The notes under the pieces were generated by a model. The model saw nothing but the letters and a program-made list of their open reading frames with translations, was not told the origin of the DNA and did no database searches. The position numbers and the translations under genes are program-made. A stretch of 64,000 nucleotides of DNA, taken from positions 1,860,001-1,924,000 of the forward strand of contig OY970336.1 in the NCBI GenBank assembly GCA_963717455.1. The letters are read 5' to 3'. The stretch's first letter is position 1; each line of letters opens with the position of its first letter. Of this stretch, positions 1 to 8,636 are shown in pieces. This DNA comes from Bog-473 sp963717455. GTDB lineage: Bacteria; Actinomycetota; Acidimicrobiia; Acidimicrobiales; RAAP-2.

Positions 1-831
1 AGCTTCACCTTCGAGCCCGAGTCCTCCCACGCCCTCGGCATCGGCTTCCGCTGCGGGTTCCTCGGCCTCCTGCACATGGAGATCGTGCGGGAGCGCCTCG
101 AGCGCGAGTTCGACCTCTCTCTCATCGCCACCGCTCCGAGCGTGGCCTACCGGGCCTTCCTCACCGACGGCACCGAGCTCGACGTCGACAACCCCACGGA
201 GCTGCCCGACGCCAGTCGCATCGACCACATCGACGAGCCGATCCTCACGGCGACCATCATCACGCCGAGCGAGTACACCGGCACCGTCATGGAGCTGTGC
301 CAGAGCCGCCGCGCCGAGATGACCCGGATGGAGTACCTGTCGCCCGAGCGGGTCGAGCTGGTCTACTCCATCCCCCTGGCCGAGGTGGTCATCGACTTCT
401 TCGACCAGCTGAAGAGCCGCACCAAGGGGTACGCCAGCCTCGACTACGAGCCGGCCGGCTACGCCACGGCCAACCTGGTGCGGGTCGACATCCTCATCAA
501 CCATGCCCCCTGCGACGCCTTCTCGACCATCGTGCACAAGGCGTCGTCGGACACCTATGGGCGCAAGATGGCCGAGAAGCTGCGCGAACTCATCCCGCGC
601 CAGCTCTTCGACGTCCCCATCCAGGCCGCCATCGGCGGCCGCATCGTGGCCCGGGAGACGGTCAAGGCCAAGCGCAAGGACGTCCTCGCCAAGTGCTACG
701 GCGGTGACATCACCCGCAAGCGCAAGCTGCTGGAGAAGCAGAAAGAGGGCAAGAAGCGGATGAAGAACATCGGGCGGGTCGAGGTGCCCCAGGAAGCCTT
801 CATCTCCGCCCTGCGCCTGGGCGACGACTGA
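1..831 (+). CDS. lepA: Elongation factor 4 (LepA), 3' part
   Basis: The frame is open from the first base, so the gene begins outside the window; about 276 C-terminal residues are present. LepA is a ribosome-associated GTPase that acts on stalled or mis-translocated ribosomes. The visible part opens with the highly conserved stretch around GFRCGFLGLLHMEI and continues through the EF-G-like domain V and the LepA-specific C-terminal domain, which is rich in lysine and arginine near the end (KRKLLEKQKEGKKRM). The G domain is not visible. It is followed by the CIRCE-controlled hrcA gene, an order common in bacteria. Confidence 0.97.
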   Translation, partial: SFTFEPESSHALGIGFRCGFLGLLHMEIVRERLEREFDLSLIATAPSVAYRAFLTDGTELDVDNPTELPDASRIDHIDEPILTATIITPSEYTGTVMELCQSRRAEMTRMEYLSPERVELVYSIPLAEVVIDFFDQLKSRTKGYASLDYEPAGYATANLVRVDILINHAPCDAFSTIVHKASSDTYGRKMAEKLRELIPRQLFDVPIQAAIGGRIVARETVKAKRKDVLAKCYGGDITRKRKLLEKQKEGKKRMKNIGRVEVPQEAFISALRLGDD

Positions 832-889
832 CGTCCCGCCTGGTCCCGGTGTCGCCGATCGTCCACCGGGCGCCGCCCGGGGCCGCCCC

Positions 890-916
890 CTGGCACTCGG
901 TAGACTTGAGTGCCAG
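890..916. promoter_or_regulatory. CIRCE operator of hrcA-dnaJ
   Basis: A perfect inverted repeat, CTGGCACTC, nine spacer bases, GAGTGCCAG, matches the CIRCE consensus (TTAGCACTC-N9-GAGTGCTAA) in its core and spacing. CIRCE is the binding site of HrcA, so the operon that starts just downstream is expected to be autorepressed and heat-inducible. The operator ends 8 bases before the ATG chosen for hrcA. Confidence 0.95.
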
Positions 917-924
917 GCACGCCC

Positions 925-1995
925 ATGACTCCGCACGCTGACGCCGTCCCGCCCGCCGACGCAACCGGGGACGAGCGCGCTCTGAACGCCCGTCGGGCCG
1001 CCATCCTCGAGGCCGTGGTGACCGAGTACATCGGTACCGCCGAGCCGGTCGGCTCGTCGCACGTGGCGAACGCACCGGGGGTGCAGGTCTCGCCCGCCAC
1101 GGTCCGTTCCGAGATGGTCGCGCTCGAGAGCGAGGGCTACCTCGTGCAGCCCCACACGAGCGCCGGCCGTATCCCGACCGACAAGGGCTACCGGTTCTTC
1201 GTCGACCACCTCACGGCGCCCGGCGTGCTCGGCCCCACCCAGAGGCGCCAGGTGGCCCAGTTCTTCGACCAGGTCCACGGTGAGATGGAGACGGTGCTCG
1301 AGCGGGCGACCGGCCTGCTCTCGGAGCTGACCTCGTATGCCGCGGTCGTCGTCGGGCCCTCCCACGAGACCGCCACCATCCGCTCGGTCCAGCTGGTCGG
1401 TCTCTCGCCGTCCCACGCGCTGCTCGTGGTCGTGCTCTCCGACGGCGCGGTCGAGAAGCGGACCATCGACCTGCCGTCGGGGACACCCGAGGCGGCGCTC
1501 AGCCAGGCCGGTGGGCTGCTCGGCGCCCACCTCGTCGGGCAGACGATCTCGGAGCCCTGGAGGGTCTCCCCGAGCGGGTCCAGGCCGGTCGACCACCTGA
1601 TCGCCGCGGCCCACACGGCGTTCGACTCCATGGAGTCCCAGGAGTCGGACCAGGTCTTCGTGGGCGGACCGGCGCGCCTGGCCGAGTCCTTCGACGCCGT
1701 CGAGACCGTACGGTCCGTGCTCAGCATCCTCGAGGAGCAGCTCGTCGTCGTGAACCTCCTGCGCGACGTCCTAAACCGCGGCCTCTCGGTCGCCATCGGC
1801 ACCGAGCACGGCTACGAGCCGCTGTCGTCGTGTGCCGTGGTCGTGGCGCCCGTGTCCATCGACGGCCAGGACCTCGGCGCGGTCGGGTTGCTGGGCCCGA
1901 CGCGTATGGACTACCCGCGGGCGATGGCGGCCGCGCACGTCGTGGGCGAGCGGCTCGGAGAGCGGCTCGGTGGAGGGCACGATGGCCGTCACTGA
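925..1995 (+). CDS. hrcA: Heat-inducible transcription repressor HrcA
   Basis: A 356-residue protein with the N-terminal winged-helix segment of HrcA (VSPATVRSEMVALESEGYL, then TSAGRIPTDKGYRFF) followed by a GAF-like regulatory domain. HrcA binds CIRCE and represses chaperone genes; GroEL keeps it folded. I chose ATG 925 because an earlier in-frame GTG (910) lies inside the CIRCE operator. The ATG is so close to the operator that the transcript may be leaderless or nearly so. The last 14 bases overlap dnaJ, implying translational coupling. Confidence 0.94.
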   Translation: MTPHADAVPPADATGDERALNARRAAILEAVVTEYIGTAEPVGSSHVANAPGVQVSPATVRSEMVALESEGYLVQPHTSAGRIPTDKGYRFFVDHLTAPGVLGPTQRRQVAQFFDQVHGEMETVLERATGLLSELTSYAAVVVGPSHETATIRSVQLVGLSPSHALLVVVLSDGAVEKRTIDLPSGTPEAALSQAGGLLGAHLVGQTISEPWRVSPSGSRPVDHLIAAAHTAFDSMESQESDQVFVGGPARLAESFDAVETVRSVLSILEEQLVVVNLLRDVLNRGLSVAIGTEHGYEPLSSCAVVVAPVSIDGQDLGAVGLLGPTRMDYPRAMAAAHVVGERLGERLGGGHDGRH

Positions 1996-3130
1996 CGGGC
2001 TTGGTGACCTCTACGGGCTGCTGGGCGTCCGGCCCGACGCCAGCGACGAGGAGATCAAGAGCGCCTATCGGGCCCGCGCCCGTGAACTGCACCCCGACAC
2101 CAACCAGGGTGACCCCGAGTCCGAGGCGCGCTTCAAGCAGGTGACCGTCGCCTACGAGGTCCTGCGCGACCCCGAGCGGCGGGCCACCTACGACCGCTAC
2201 GGTGCGGAGGGCGTCTTCGGCGCGCAGGCGGGCGGCGTGGGGGGCTTCGGGTTCGAGGGCGGGCTGGGCGACATCTTCGAGGCGTTCTTCGGCCAGATGG
2301 CCGGGGCCGCTGGCGGCCGCCGCCGGGGGCCCCAGGCCGGCTCCGACGCGGAGGTGCGGATCGGGCTCGAGTTCGCCGAGGCCGTCTTCGGTTGCCGCAA
2401 GGAGATCTCGGTCAGGCTCCCGGTCACGTGTGCGGCGTGCGCCGGACGGGGCACCGCTCCGGGGACCGACCCGGTCACCTGCGTCGACTGCCAGGGCAGC
2501 GGCGAGCTGCGCCGGGTACGCCAGTCACTGCTGGGGCAGGTCGTGACCAGCGTCGCCTGCTCGCGCTGTGGCGGCACAGGCGAGATGATCCCGGACCCCT
2601 GCGCCGACTGCCGTGGCGAGGGGCGCCGCATGGAGGAGAGCACGTTCACCGTGGAGGTGCCCGCCGGCGTGGAAGAGGGCTCGACACTGCGGCTGGCCGA
2701 GCGCGGGGCGGCCGGCCAGCGCGGCGGGCCGAGCGGCTCGCTGTTCGTGCATCTCGCCGTCGCGTCCGACCCGCGCTTCGAGCGCCAGGGCGACAACCTG
2801 CACACCACGCTGACCATAGGCGTCGCCCAGGCGGTCCTGGGGACCGAGGCGGAGGTGGAGTCGCTCGACGGGCCCCAGCGCCTCACCGTCGGGCCGGGCA
2901 CCCAGCACGGCCACGTCGAGCGGATCCGCAGCCTGGGCGTGCCGCACCTGCGCGGCCGTGGCCGGGGCGACCTCTTCGTCCACGTGCTCGTCGCCACGCC
3001 GACCGACCTCACGCCGGAGCAGGACGAGCTCCTGCGGCAGTTCGCCGCCTCCCGGGGCGAGGACGTCTCGCCCCCTGGCACCACGGGCGGCGAGGGCGTC
3101 TTCTCGCGCCTGCGCTCCGCCTTTGGCTAG
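1982..3130 (+). CDS. dnaJ: Chaperone DnaJ (HrcA-associated DnaJ2 type)
   Basis: A 382-residue class I J-protein, co-chaperone of DnaK. The N-terminal J domain carries the HPD motif (LHPDTNQGD), followed by a short Gly/Phe-rich region (GVGGFGFEGGLGDIFEAFFG) and four CxxCxGxG zinc motifs (CAACAGRG, CVDCQGSG, CSRCGGTG, CADCRGEG), then the C-terminal substrate-binding domains. Actinobacteria usually have two DnaJ proteins; the one next to hrcA, as here, is the CIRCE-regulated copy. The start overlaps the end of hrcA by 14 bases. Confidence 0.95.
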   Translation: MAVTDGLGDLYGLLGVRPDASDEEIKSAYRARARELHPDTNQGDPESEARFKQVTVAYEVLRDPERRATYDRYGAEGVFGAQAGGVGGFGFEGGLGDIFEAFFGQMAGAAGGRRRGPQAGSDAEVRIGLEFAEAVFGCRKEISVRLPVTCAACAGRGTAPGTDPVTCVDCQGSGELRRVRQSLLGQVVTSVACSRCGGTGEMIPDPCADCRGEGRRMEESTFTVEVPAGVEEGSTLRLAERGAAGQRGGPSGSLFVHLAVASDPRFERQGDNLHTTLTIGVAQAVLGTEAEVESLDGPQRLTVGPGTQHGHVERIRSLGVPHLRGRGRGDLFVHVLVATPTDLTPEQDELLRQFAASRGEDVSPPGTTGGEGVFSRLRSAFG

Positions 3131-3131
3131 C

Positions 3132-3911
3132 GTGAACGCCGCCTACGCGGCCCTGAGCGTGCGGGCCGCTGCGGCGGCCCAGGCCTTCGTGGACGATCCG
3201 GCCCACCCTCTTCTGGCCGACGACGAAGCCCACCACCTCGGACGGGTGCTGCGGCTTCGACCGGGCGAGGAGGTCATCGCCGCCGACGGGCGCGGCGGGT
3301 GGACCCGTGCCACCTGGACGGGCGAGGCCGCGCTCGCGCCGCTCCGTGACGGCGACGGCGTCGGCGGAGACGGCGCGATCCAGTTCGAAGCGCGCATGGA
3401 GCCGGCCCTCACCGTGGCCTTCGCACCGGTCAAGGGCGAGCGCCCCGAGTGGGTGGTCCAGAAGCTGACCGAGCTCGGCATCGACCGCATCGTGCCGTTG
3501 CTGAGCGAACGCAGCGTCGTCCGCTGGAACGGGGCACGGGGGAAGGCGACGGTGGAGCGGCTGCGCCGGGTGGCGCGCGAGGCTGCGGCGCAGTGCCGAC
3601 GGGTCTGGCTGCCCGAGGTCAGCGACACAGTGTCCTTCGCCGACCTGCCGAAGCTGGGCCGTCCCGGAGAGGTCGGGCTGGCCCAGCTGAGCGGCGACCG
3701 GCCGACCGTGTCCCAGCACGTGGTGGCGGTCGGCCCCGAAGGCGGGTGGAGCACCGACGAGCTCGCGTCGGGGCTGCCCACGGTGGGCTTCGGGCTGAGC
3801 GTGCTACGGGCCGAGACGGCGGCGGTCACGGCCGGGGCGCTGCTGGCCTCCCTGCGCACCGGCACGGTGGCCGCGGCGGACGGGTCCATGGCGCAAGGAC
3901 CGCCGGCGTGA
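3132..3911 (+). CDS. rsmE: 16S rRNA m3U1498 methyltransferase RsmE
   Basis: A 259-residue SPOUT-type methyltransferase that methylates N3 of U1498 in 16S rRNA. The N-terminal PUA-like part holds HHLGRVLRLRPGE. The C-terminal knot carries the SAM-binding signatures AVGPEGGWS and LRAETAAV. The GTG start lies one base after the dnaJ stop. The common neighbourhood dnaJ-rsmE-HIT-phoH-ybeY-era supports the assignment. Confidence 0.93.
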   Translation: MNAAYAALSVRAAAAAQAFVDDPAHPLLADDEAHHLGRVLRLRPGEEVIAADGRGGWTRATWTGEAALAPLRDGDGVGGDGAIQFEARMEPALTVAFAPVKGERPEWVVQKLTELGIDRIVPLLSERSVVRWNGARGKATVERLRRVAREAAAQCRRVWLPEVSDTVSFADLPKLGRPGEVGLAQLSGDRPTVSQHVVAVGPEGGWSTDELASGLPTVGFGLSVLRAETAAVTAGALLASLRTGTVAAADGSMAQGPPA

Positions 3912-3999
3912 GGTCTGCCCATGGTCACGGCGACGACCCGGGGGCCGGTAAGTTCGGGCTGGTGATCAGGCCCGCGTGGACGGACGGCGACCCCGGGGC

Positions 4000-4356
4000 A
4001 TGACCGACTGCCTCTTCTGCAAGATCGTGGCGGGCGAGGTGCCGTCCGAGACCGTGCACGAGACGGAGACGACCGTCGCCTTCAAGGACATCCACCCCGC
4101 AGCGGCGCTCCACGTCCTCGTCGTGCCGCGCCGCCACATCGACGACGCCTCGACCGTGACGCCCGAGGACGGACCCGTCCTGGCCGACATGTTGCTCACC
4201 GCCCGCGCTGTGACGGAGGCGGCCGGGGTGGCCACGCCCGACCGCGGCTACCGGCTCATCTTCAACGTCGGGCCGGACGCCATGAACTCCGTCGGACACC
4301 TGCACCTGCACGTGCTCGGCGGCCAGCCGTTGAAAGGACACTTCGCCATCACATGA
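4000..4356 (+). CDS. HIT-family nucleotide hydrolase
   Basis: A 118-residue histidine-triad protein. CLFCKI near the N-terminus and the triad HLHLHVLGG near the C-terminus are typical of the HINT branch, which hydrolyses AMP-lysine or aminoacyl-adenylate-type substrates. I used ATG 4000 because the family begins right at the DCLFCKI motif; an upstream GTG at 3976 would add eight residues with no similarity. It lies 7 bases ahead of phoH in the same operon. The physiological substrate cannot be told from sequence. Confidence 0.9.
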   Translation: MTDCLFCKIVAGEVPSETVHETETTVAFKDIHPAAALHVLVVPRRHIDDASTVTPEDGPVLADMLLTARAVTEAAGVATPDRGYRLIFNVGPDAMNSVGHLHLHVLGGQPLKGHFAIT

Positions 4357-4363
4357 CCGCCTT

Positions 4364-5329
4364 ATGACCACGACCCTGCGCGCCGAGTGTTTCGTCCCGG
4401 GCAACCACCTGATGGCCGGGCTCCTCGGCACCCGCGACGAGCATCTGCGCCAAATAGAGCAGGCCTTCTCCGACGAGCAGATCGTCGTCCAGGGGAACCG
4501 GATCTCGGTCGAGGGCCCCGGGGCGGAGGTCGTCGTACGGCTCTTCGACGAGCTCATCCTGCTGGTGCAGTCGGGCCGGGACCTCGACTCCTCCACCCTG
4601 GCCCGCATGATCGACATGGTGCGCGACGACATCCGTCCCAGCGAGGTGCTGCGCTCCGAGGTGGTACGTGCCGCCGGCGGCAAGACGGTGCGTCCCAACA
4701 CCGCGGGGCAGAAGCGCTACGTCGACGCCATCTCGCAGAACGTCATCACCTTCGGCATCGGCCCCGCCGGGACGGGCAAGTCCTACCTGGCCGTGGCCCA
4801 GGCGGTGCACGCGCTGCAGTCGCGCCAGGTCTCGCGCATCATCCTCACCCGCCCCGCCGTCGAGGCGGGCGAGCGGCTCGGCTTCCTGCCCGGCGACCTG
4901 ATGGCCAAGGTCGACCCGTACCTGCGCCCGCTCTACGACGCGCTCTACGACCTGCTTGAGCCCGAGGGGGCGCAGCGCCTGTTGGACCGCGGCACGATCG
5001 AGGTGGCGCCGCTGGCCTTCATGCGTGGCCGGACGCTCAACAACTCCTTCATCATCCTCGACGAGGCGCAGAACACCACACCCGAGCAGATGAAGATGTT
5101 CCTCACCCGCATCGGCTTCGGCTCCAAGTGCGTCGTGACCGGCGACGTGACCCAGATCGACGTACCGGGGGGCCGCTCGGGCCTGATCGGGCTCGAGCCC
5201 GTGCTGGGTGGGATCGACGACATCGCGTTCGTCCACCTGAGCCGCCGGGACGTGGTCCGCCACAAGATCGTGGCCGACATCGTCGACGCCTACGAAGTGG
5301 CAGAAGGGCGGGCGGGACTCACGCAGTGA
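4364..5329 (+). CDS. phoH: PhoH-like ATPase
   Basis: A 321-residue PhoH/PhoL-type ATPase. An N-terminal KH-like segment precedes the P-loop GPAGTGKSYLA and the Walker B-like IILDEAQN. These proteins are found next to ybeY and era in many bacteria and are linked to RNA metabolism and ribosome assembly, although the biochemical role is poorly defined. The stop codon overlaps the GTG start of ybeY by four bases. Confidence 0.94.
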   Translation: MTTTLRAECFVPGNHLMAGLLGTRDEHLRQIEQAFSDEQIVVQGNRISVEGPGAEVVVRLFDELILLVQSGRDLDSSTLARMIDMVRDDIRPSEVLRSEVVRAAGGKTVRPNTAGQKRYVDAISQNVITFGIGPAGTGKSYLAVAQAVHALQSRQVSRIILTRPAVEAGERLGFLPGDLMAKVDPYLRPLYDALYDLLEPEGAQRLLDRGTIEVAPLAFMRGRTLNNSFIILDEAQNTTPEQMKMFLTRIGFGSKCVVTGDVTQIDVPGGRSGLIGLEPVLGGIDDIAFVHLSRRDVVRHKIVADIVDAYEVAEGRAGLTQ

Positions 5330-5835
5330 GCATCGACGTCTTCTCGGCCGATGAGCAGCAGGCTCATCCGATGGACGTGGCCCGCTGGGCCGAGCTGGCG
5401 CGCCAGGTCCTGGCGGCGCGAGGGGTGAAGGGGGAGACGGAGGTCTCCTTGCTGTTCGTCGACGAGGACTCCATCGCCGCGCTGAACGAGCAGTTCCTCG
5501 GCAGGAGTGGCCCGACCGACGTGCTCTCCTTCCCCATTGAGGACGAGTCCGGCCCCACGGGGCGCTCGCCCGACTTCGGCGGCAGTGGCCCCGGGACCGC
5601 AGCCGAGCAGGGCGTGCTCACGCTGCTCGGAGACGTCGTCATCTGCCCCGTGGTGGCGGCCCGCAACGCGGCCGAGCACGAAGTGCCCATGGACGACGAG
5701 GTGGCGCTGCTGGTGGTGCACGGCCTCCTCCACCTGCTCGGCATGGACCACGAGGAGGAGGCCGAGGCGCAGCGCATGGAGGCGCTGGAGCAGCAACTGC
5801 TCAAACGCTTCTACCGGGTGAGCCCAGGGGCGTGA
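5326..5835 (+). CDS. ybeY: Endoribonuclease YbeY
   Basis: A 169-residue zinc-dependent endoribonuclease involved in 16S rRNA 3'-end maturation and ribosome quality control. The metal-binding signature is complete: HGLLHLLGMDHEEE. The upstream family hallmark DVLSFP is present. The GTG start forms a GTGA overlap with the phoH stop, and the stop overlaps the next gene in the same way, so phoH-ybeY-CNNM genes are translationally coupled. Confidence 0.95.
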   Translation: MSIDVFSADEQQAHPMDVARWAELARQVLAARGVKGETEVSLLFVDEDSIAALNEQFLGRSGPTDVLSFPIEDESGPTGRSPDFGGSGPGTAAEQGVLTLLGDVVICPVVAARNAAEHEVPMDDEVALLVVHGLLHLLGMDHEEEAEAQRMEALEQQLLKRFYRVSPGA

Positions 5836-7205
5836 GCATGGAGCTGCTCGCCGCATCGGGCTTCCAGGCCTCGGACGCGATCCTCATCGTGGTGATCGCC
5901 ATCCTGCTGGCTGGCTCGGGCGTGCTGGCGATGGCCGAGACCAGCCTGGTGCGGATGAACCGGATCAAGGCCAAGTCCCTTGTCGACGAGCGCAAGCGCG
6001 GGGCGCGCCAGCTGGCGCGCCTGGTGGACAACCCCACCAAATTCCTGAACCCGATCCTGCTGCTCGTGCTGATCTGCCAGCTTGTCTCGGCCACGCTGGT
6101 CGGCATCGTCGCCGAGCATCTCTTCGGCGGCTTCGGCGTGCTGCTCGGCATCGTGTTCGAGGTCGTGGTGATCTTCGTGTTCTTTGAGGCGGTGCCCAAG
6201 AACTGGGCGGTGCAGCACTCCGAGCGCGCTGCGCTGGTCAGCGCGCCGATCGTCAGCACGCTCATCCGCTTCCCGCCCATCCACTGGCTCTCCGTCCTCC
6301 TCATCGGGCTGGCCAACCGGATCATCGGCGTCTCCGGCGACGACGAGGAGAGCATGCACCACTCCTACATCACCGACTCCGAGCTCAAGGCGATGGCCGA
6401 CGTCGCCCACGAGGAGAACGTGATCGAACGCGACGAGCGCACGTTCATCCACTCCATCATCGACTTCGGCGACACGGTGGCGCGCGAGGTGATGACACCG
6501 CGACCGGACATGGTGACGGTGGAGACCGAGGTCTCCGTCCGCGACGCGCTCGAGCGGGCGTTGGCCGCCGGCTACAGCCGGATCCCGGTCGAGGGGGACG
6601 GGATCGACGACATCATCGGCATCGCCTACACCAAGGACCTCGTGCGCGCCGAGCGGACGGGCCGGGGCGACCGGTCGGTGCGCGAGGTCATGCGGCCGGC
6701 CAAGTTCATCCCCGAGTCCAAGGAGGTCTCGGACCTCCTGCGCGAGATGCAGGAGGAGAAGTTCCACATGGCCATCGTCGTCGACGAGTACGGCGGCACG
6801 GCGGGGCTGATCACGCTCGAAGACCTTCTCGAGGAGCTGGTGGGCGACATCGTCGACGAGTTCGACGTGGAAGAGCCCACGGTCGAGCGCTGTGATGACG
6901 GGTCGGTGGTCGTCAGTGCGGGCTATTCGGTGGACGACGCCGACGAGCTGCTCGGCGCCGAGCTGCCCCATGGCACGTGGGACACAGTCGGCGGCCTCAT
7001 GCTGGACCTGCTCGGGCGCGTGCCCGACCCCGGCGACTCGGTCGAGGCCGACGGGTTCCGCCTGACCGCCCTCGATGTGCGCGGGCGCCGTATCGGCAGG
7101 GTGCGCATCGAGCCCACCGGTGCCCGGGGTACCGATGCCGCTCGCGACGCCCGCACCGGCGCCGGTGGCGAGGGCCACGGCGGCGTCTCGCACAACGGGA
7201 GCTGA
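5832..7205 (+). CDS. CNNM/CBS-domain membrane protein (HlyC/CorC family)
   Basis: A protein of about 457 residues with an N-terminal CNNM transmembrane domain (four hydrophobic segments in residues 15-170), a CBS pair (GYSRIPV..., MAIVVDEYGGTAGLITLEDLLEELVG) and a C-terminal CorC/HlyC domain. The family is linked to magnesium or cobalt transport and tolerance. Two starts are possible: GTG 5832, overlapping ybeY, or ATG 5838. The last 20 residues are low-complexity and probably disordered. Location between ybeY and era is standard in actinobacteria. Confidence 0.9.
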   Translation: MSMELLAASGFQASDAILIVVIAILLAGSGVLAMAETSLVRMNRIKAKSLVDERKRGARQLARLVDNPTKFLNPILLLVLICQLVSATLVGIVAEHLFGGFGVLLGIVFEVVVIFVFFEAVPKNWAVQHSERAALVSAPIVSTLIRFPPIHWLSVLLIGLANRIIGVSGDDEESMHHSYITDSELKAMADVAHEENVIERDERTFIHSIIDFGDTVAREVMTPRPDMVTVETEVSVRDALERALAAGYSRIPVEGDGIDDIIGIAYTKDLVRAERTGRGDRSVREVMRPAKFIPESKEVSDLLREMQEEKFHMAIVVDEYGGTAGLITLEDLLEELVGDIVDEFDVEEPTVERCDDGSVVVSAGYSVDDADELLGAELPHGTWDTVGGLMLDLLGRVPDPGDSVEADGFRLTALDVRGRRIGRVRIEPTGARGTDAARDARTGAGGEGHGGVSHNGS

Positions 7206-7210
7206 GCCCG

Positions 7211-8128
7211 GTGCGCTCGGGTTTCGTGGCCGTCGTCGGACGGCCCAATGTGGGCAAGTCCACGCTGGTCAACCAGATGGTGGGAACCAAGGTGGCCATC
7301 ACCTCCTCACGTCCCAACACGACCCGGCACCGCATTCTGGGGGTGCTGCACGACACCGACGCCGACGCGCAGGTGGTCTTCGTCGACACACCCGGCATTC
7401 ACCGGCCAAAGAGCGCGCTCGGGTCGCGGTTGAACGACACGGCGACGGACGCGCTGAGCGACGTCGACCTCGTCATGGCGGTCGTCGACGCGACCGCGGC
7501 GGTCGGCCCGGGGGACCGGACCGTCCTCGAGCGCGCCGTGCGGCAGGTGGAGCGCGGCGCAGCGCATGAGGACGACGCCGACGACCAGGCCACCACCGGG
7601 CTCCTGGTCGTCGTGAACAAGATCGACCGGGCGTCGAGTACCCAGCTCCTCGAGCGCCTGTCCCAGGTGAAGGATGCTGTCGACGCCCTGGCCGACCTGC
7701 CCGCGGTGGAGTACTTCCCGGTCTCCGCGCGCACCGGGGCGGGCGTCGACGAGCTCGTGGCCCATCTCACCGCCGAGCTCCCCGAGGGCCCGCCCTACTT
7801 CCCGCCCGACGTCATCACCGACACGCCCGAGGCGCTCTGGGTGGCCGAGCTCGTGCGCGAGCAGCTGCTGGCCAAGACGAGGGACGAGCTGCCGCACGCC
7901 ATCACCTGCCGGGTGACCGAGTGGGAGTGGCCCCACATCCGAGTCGAGATCATCGTCGAGCGCGACTCGCAGAAGGCCATCGTCATCGGCAAGGGCGGCG
8001 AGGTCCTCAAGGCCGTCGGCATCGCCGTGCGCGAGGCGCTGCCCGACGGGGCCTACCTCGACCTGCACGTGAAGGTGGAGCGGCGCTGGCAGAACCGGGC
8101 CGAGATGCTCGACCGCCTCGGCTACTGA
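7211..8128 (+). CDS. era: GTPase Era
   Basis: A 305-residue Ras-like GTPase that binds 16S rRNA and checks 30S assembly. G1 (GRPNVGKST), G3 (DTPGIH) and G4 (NKID) motifs are present, and the C-terminal KH domain carries IVIGKGGEVLKAVG. The GTG start at 7211 follows the upstream stop by five bases and places the G1 motif at the usual distance from the N-terminus. An insertion rich in Asp/Glu (HEDDADDQ) lies before G4. Confidence 0.95.
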   Translation: MRSGFVAVVGRPNVGKSTLVNQMVGTKVAITSSRPNTTRHRILGVLHDTDADAQVVFVDTPGIHRPKSALGSRLNDTATDALSDVDLVMAVVDATAAVGPGDRTVLERAVRQVERGAAHEDDADDQATTGLLVVVNKIDRASSTQLLERLSQVKDAVDALADLPAVEYFPVSARTGAGVDELVAHLTAELPEGPPYFPPDVITDTPEALWVAELVREQLLAKTRDELPHAITCRVTEWEWPHIRVEIIVERDSQKAIVIGKGGEVLKAVGIAVREALPDGAYLDLHVKVERRWQNRAEMLDRLGY

Positions 8129-8191
8129 TCCGGGCGCCCTGGCGGCGTGAGTGCTTTTCGGACTGTAAGCACGACCGTTTAGTGATCGGGT

Positions 8192-8590
8192 ATGCCCGCC
8201 ACCCCTCCCCGTGTCCCCGCCTTCAAGGTGGGTCGTACCGATCCGCCGACGCTGCGCGACGTGGCCGATCCCGCCACTCTGGACCGGGTCTTCAAGGCTT
8301 TGGCCAACGAGACTCGGAGGAGCATCCTCGCCATCCTGCACGACCGGGGTGGGTACTTGAGCTCGCACGACATCGCCCGGCGCTTCGAGATCCCCTGGCA
8401 GGGGGTGTCGCGCCACTTGCGCCTCCTCACCGAGGCCGGGCTCTTGGTCTGCGACGAGCGCAGGAACGAGCGGGCCTACACGCTGAACCGGGACCGGTTG
8501 CGCGCGGTCGCCGGGCGCTGGGTGATGCGCGTCGCCACCGAGGGAAATCGCAATGAAGAGGGCGCCCTCGTCTTCGACTTCGCCGAGTAG
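8192..8590 (+). CDS. ArsR-family transcriptional regulator
   Basis: A 132-residue winged-helix protein. LDRVFKALANETRRSILAIL followed by IPWQGVSRHLRLLTEAGLL is the classic ArsR/SmtB recognition-helix region. No cysteine cluster typical of metal sensing is visible; the single Cys (LLVCDER) sits in the wing. It may therefore be one of the metal-independent ArsR proteins. It stands alone between era and the oppositely oriented dinG, so its target is unclear. Confidence 0.86.
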   Translation: MPATPPRVPAFKVGRTDPPTLRDVADPATLDRVFKALANETRRSILAILHDRGGYLSSHDIARRFEIPWQGVSRHLRLLTEAGLLVCDERRNERAYTLNRDRLRAVAGRWVMRVATEGNRNEEGALVFDFAE

Positions 8591-8636
8591 CGGCCGAGGA
8601 CCTGGAGCCGACGGCGAAGTTGGCGCGGCAGGCGAT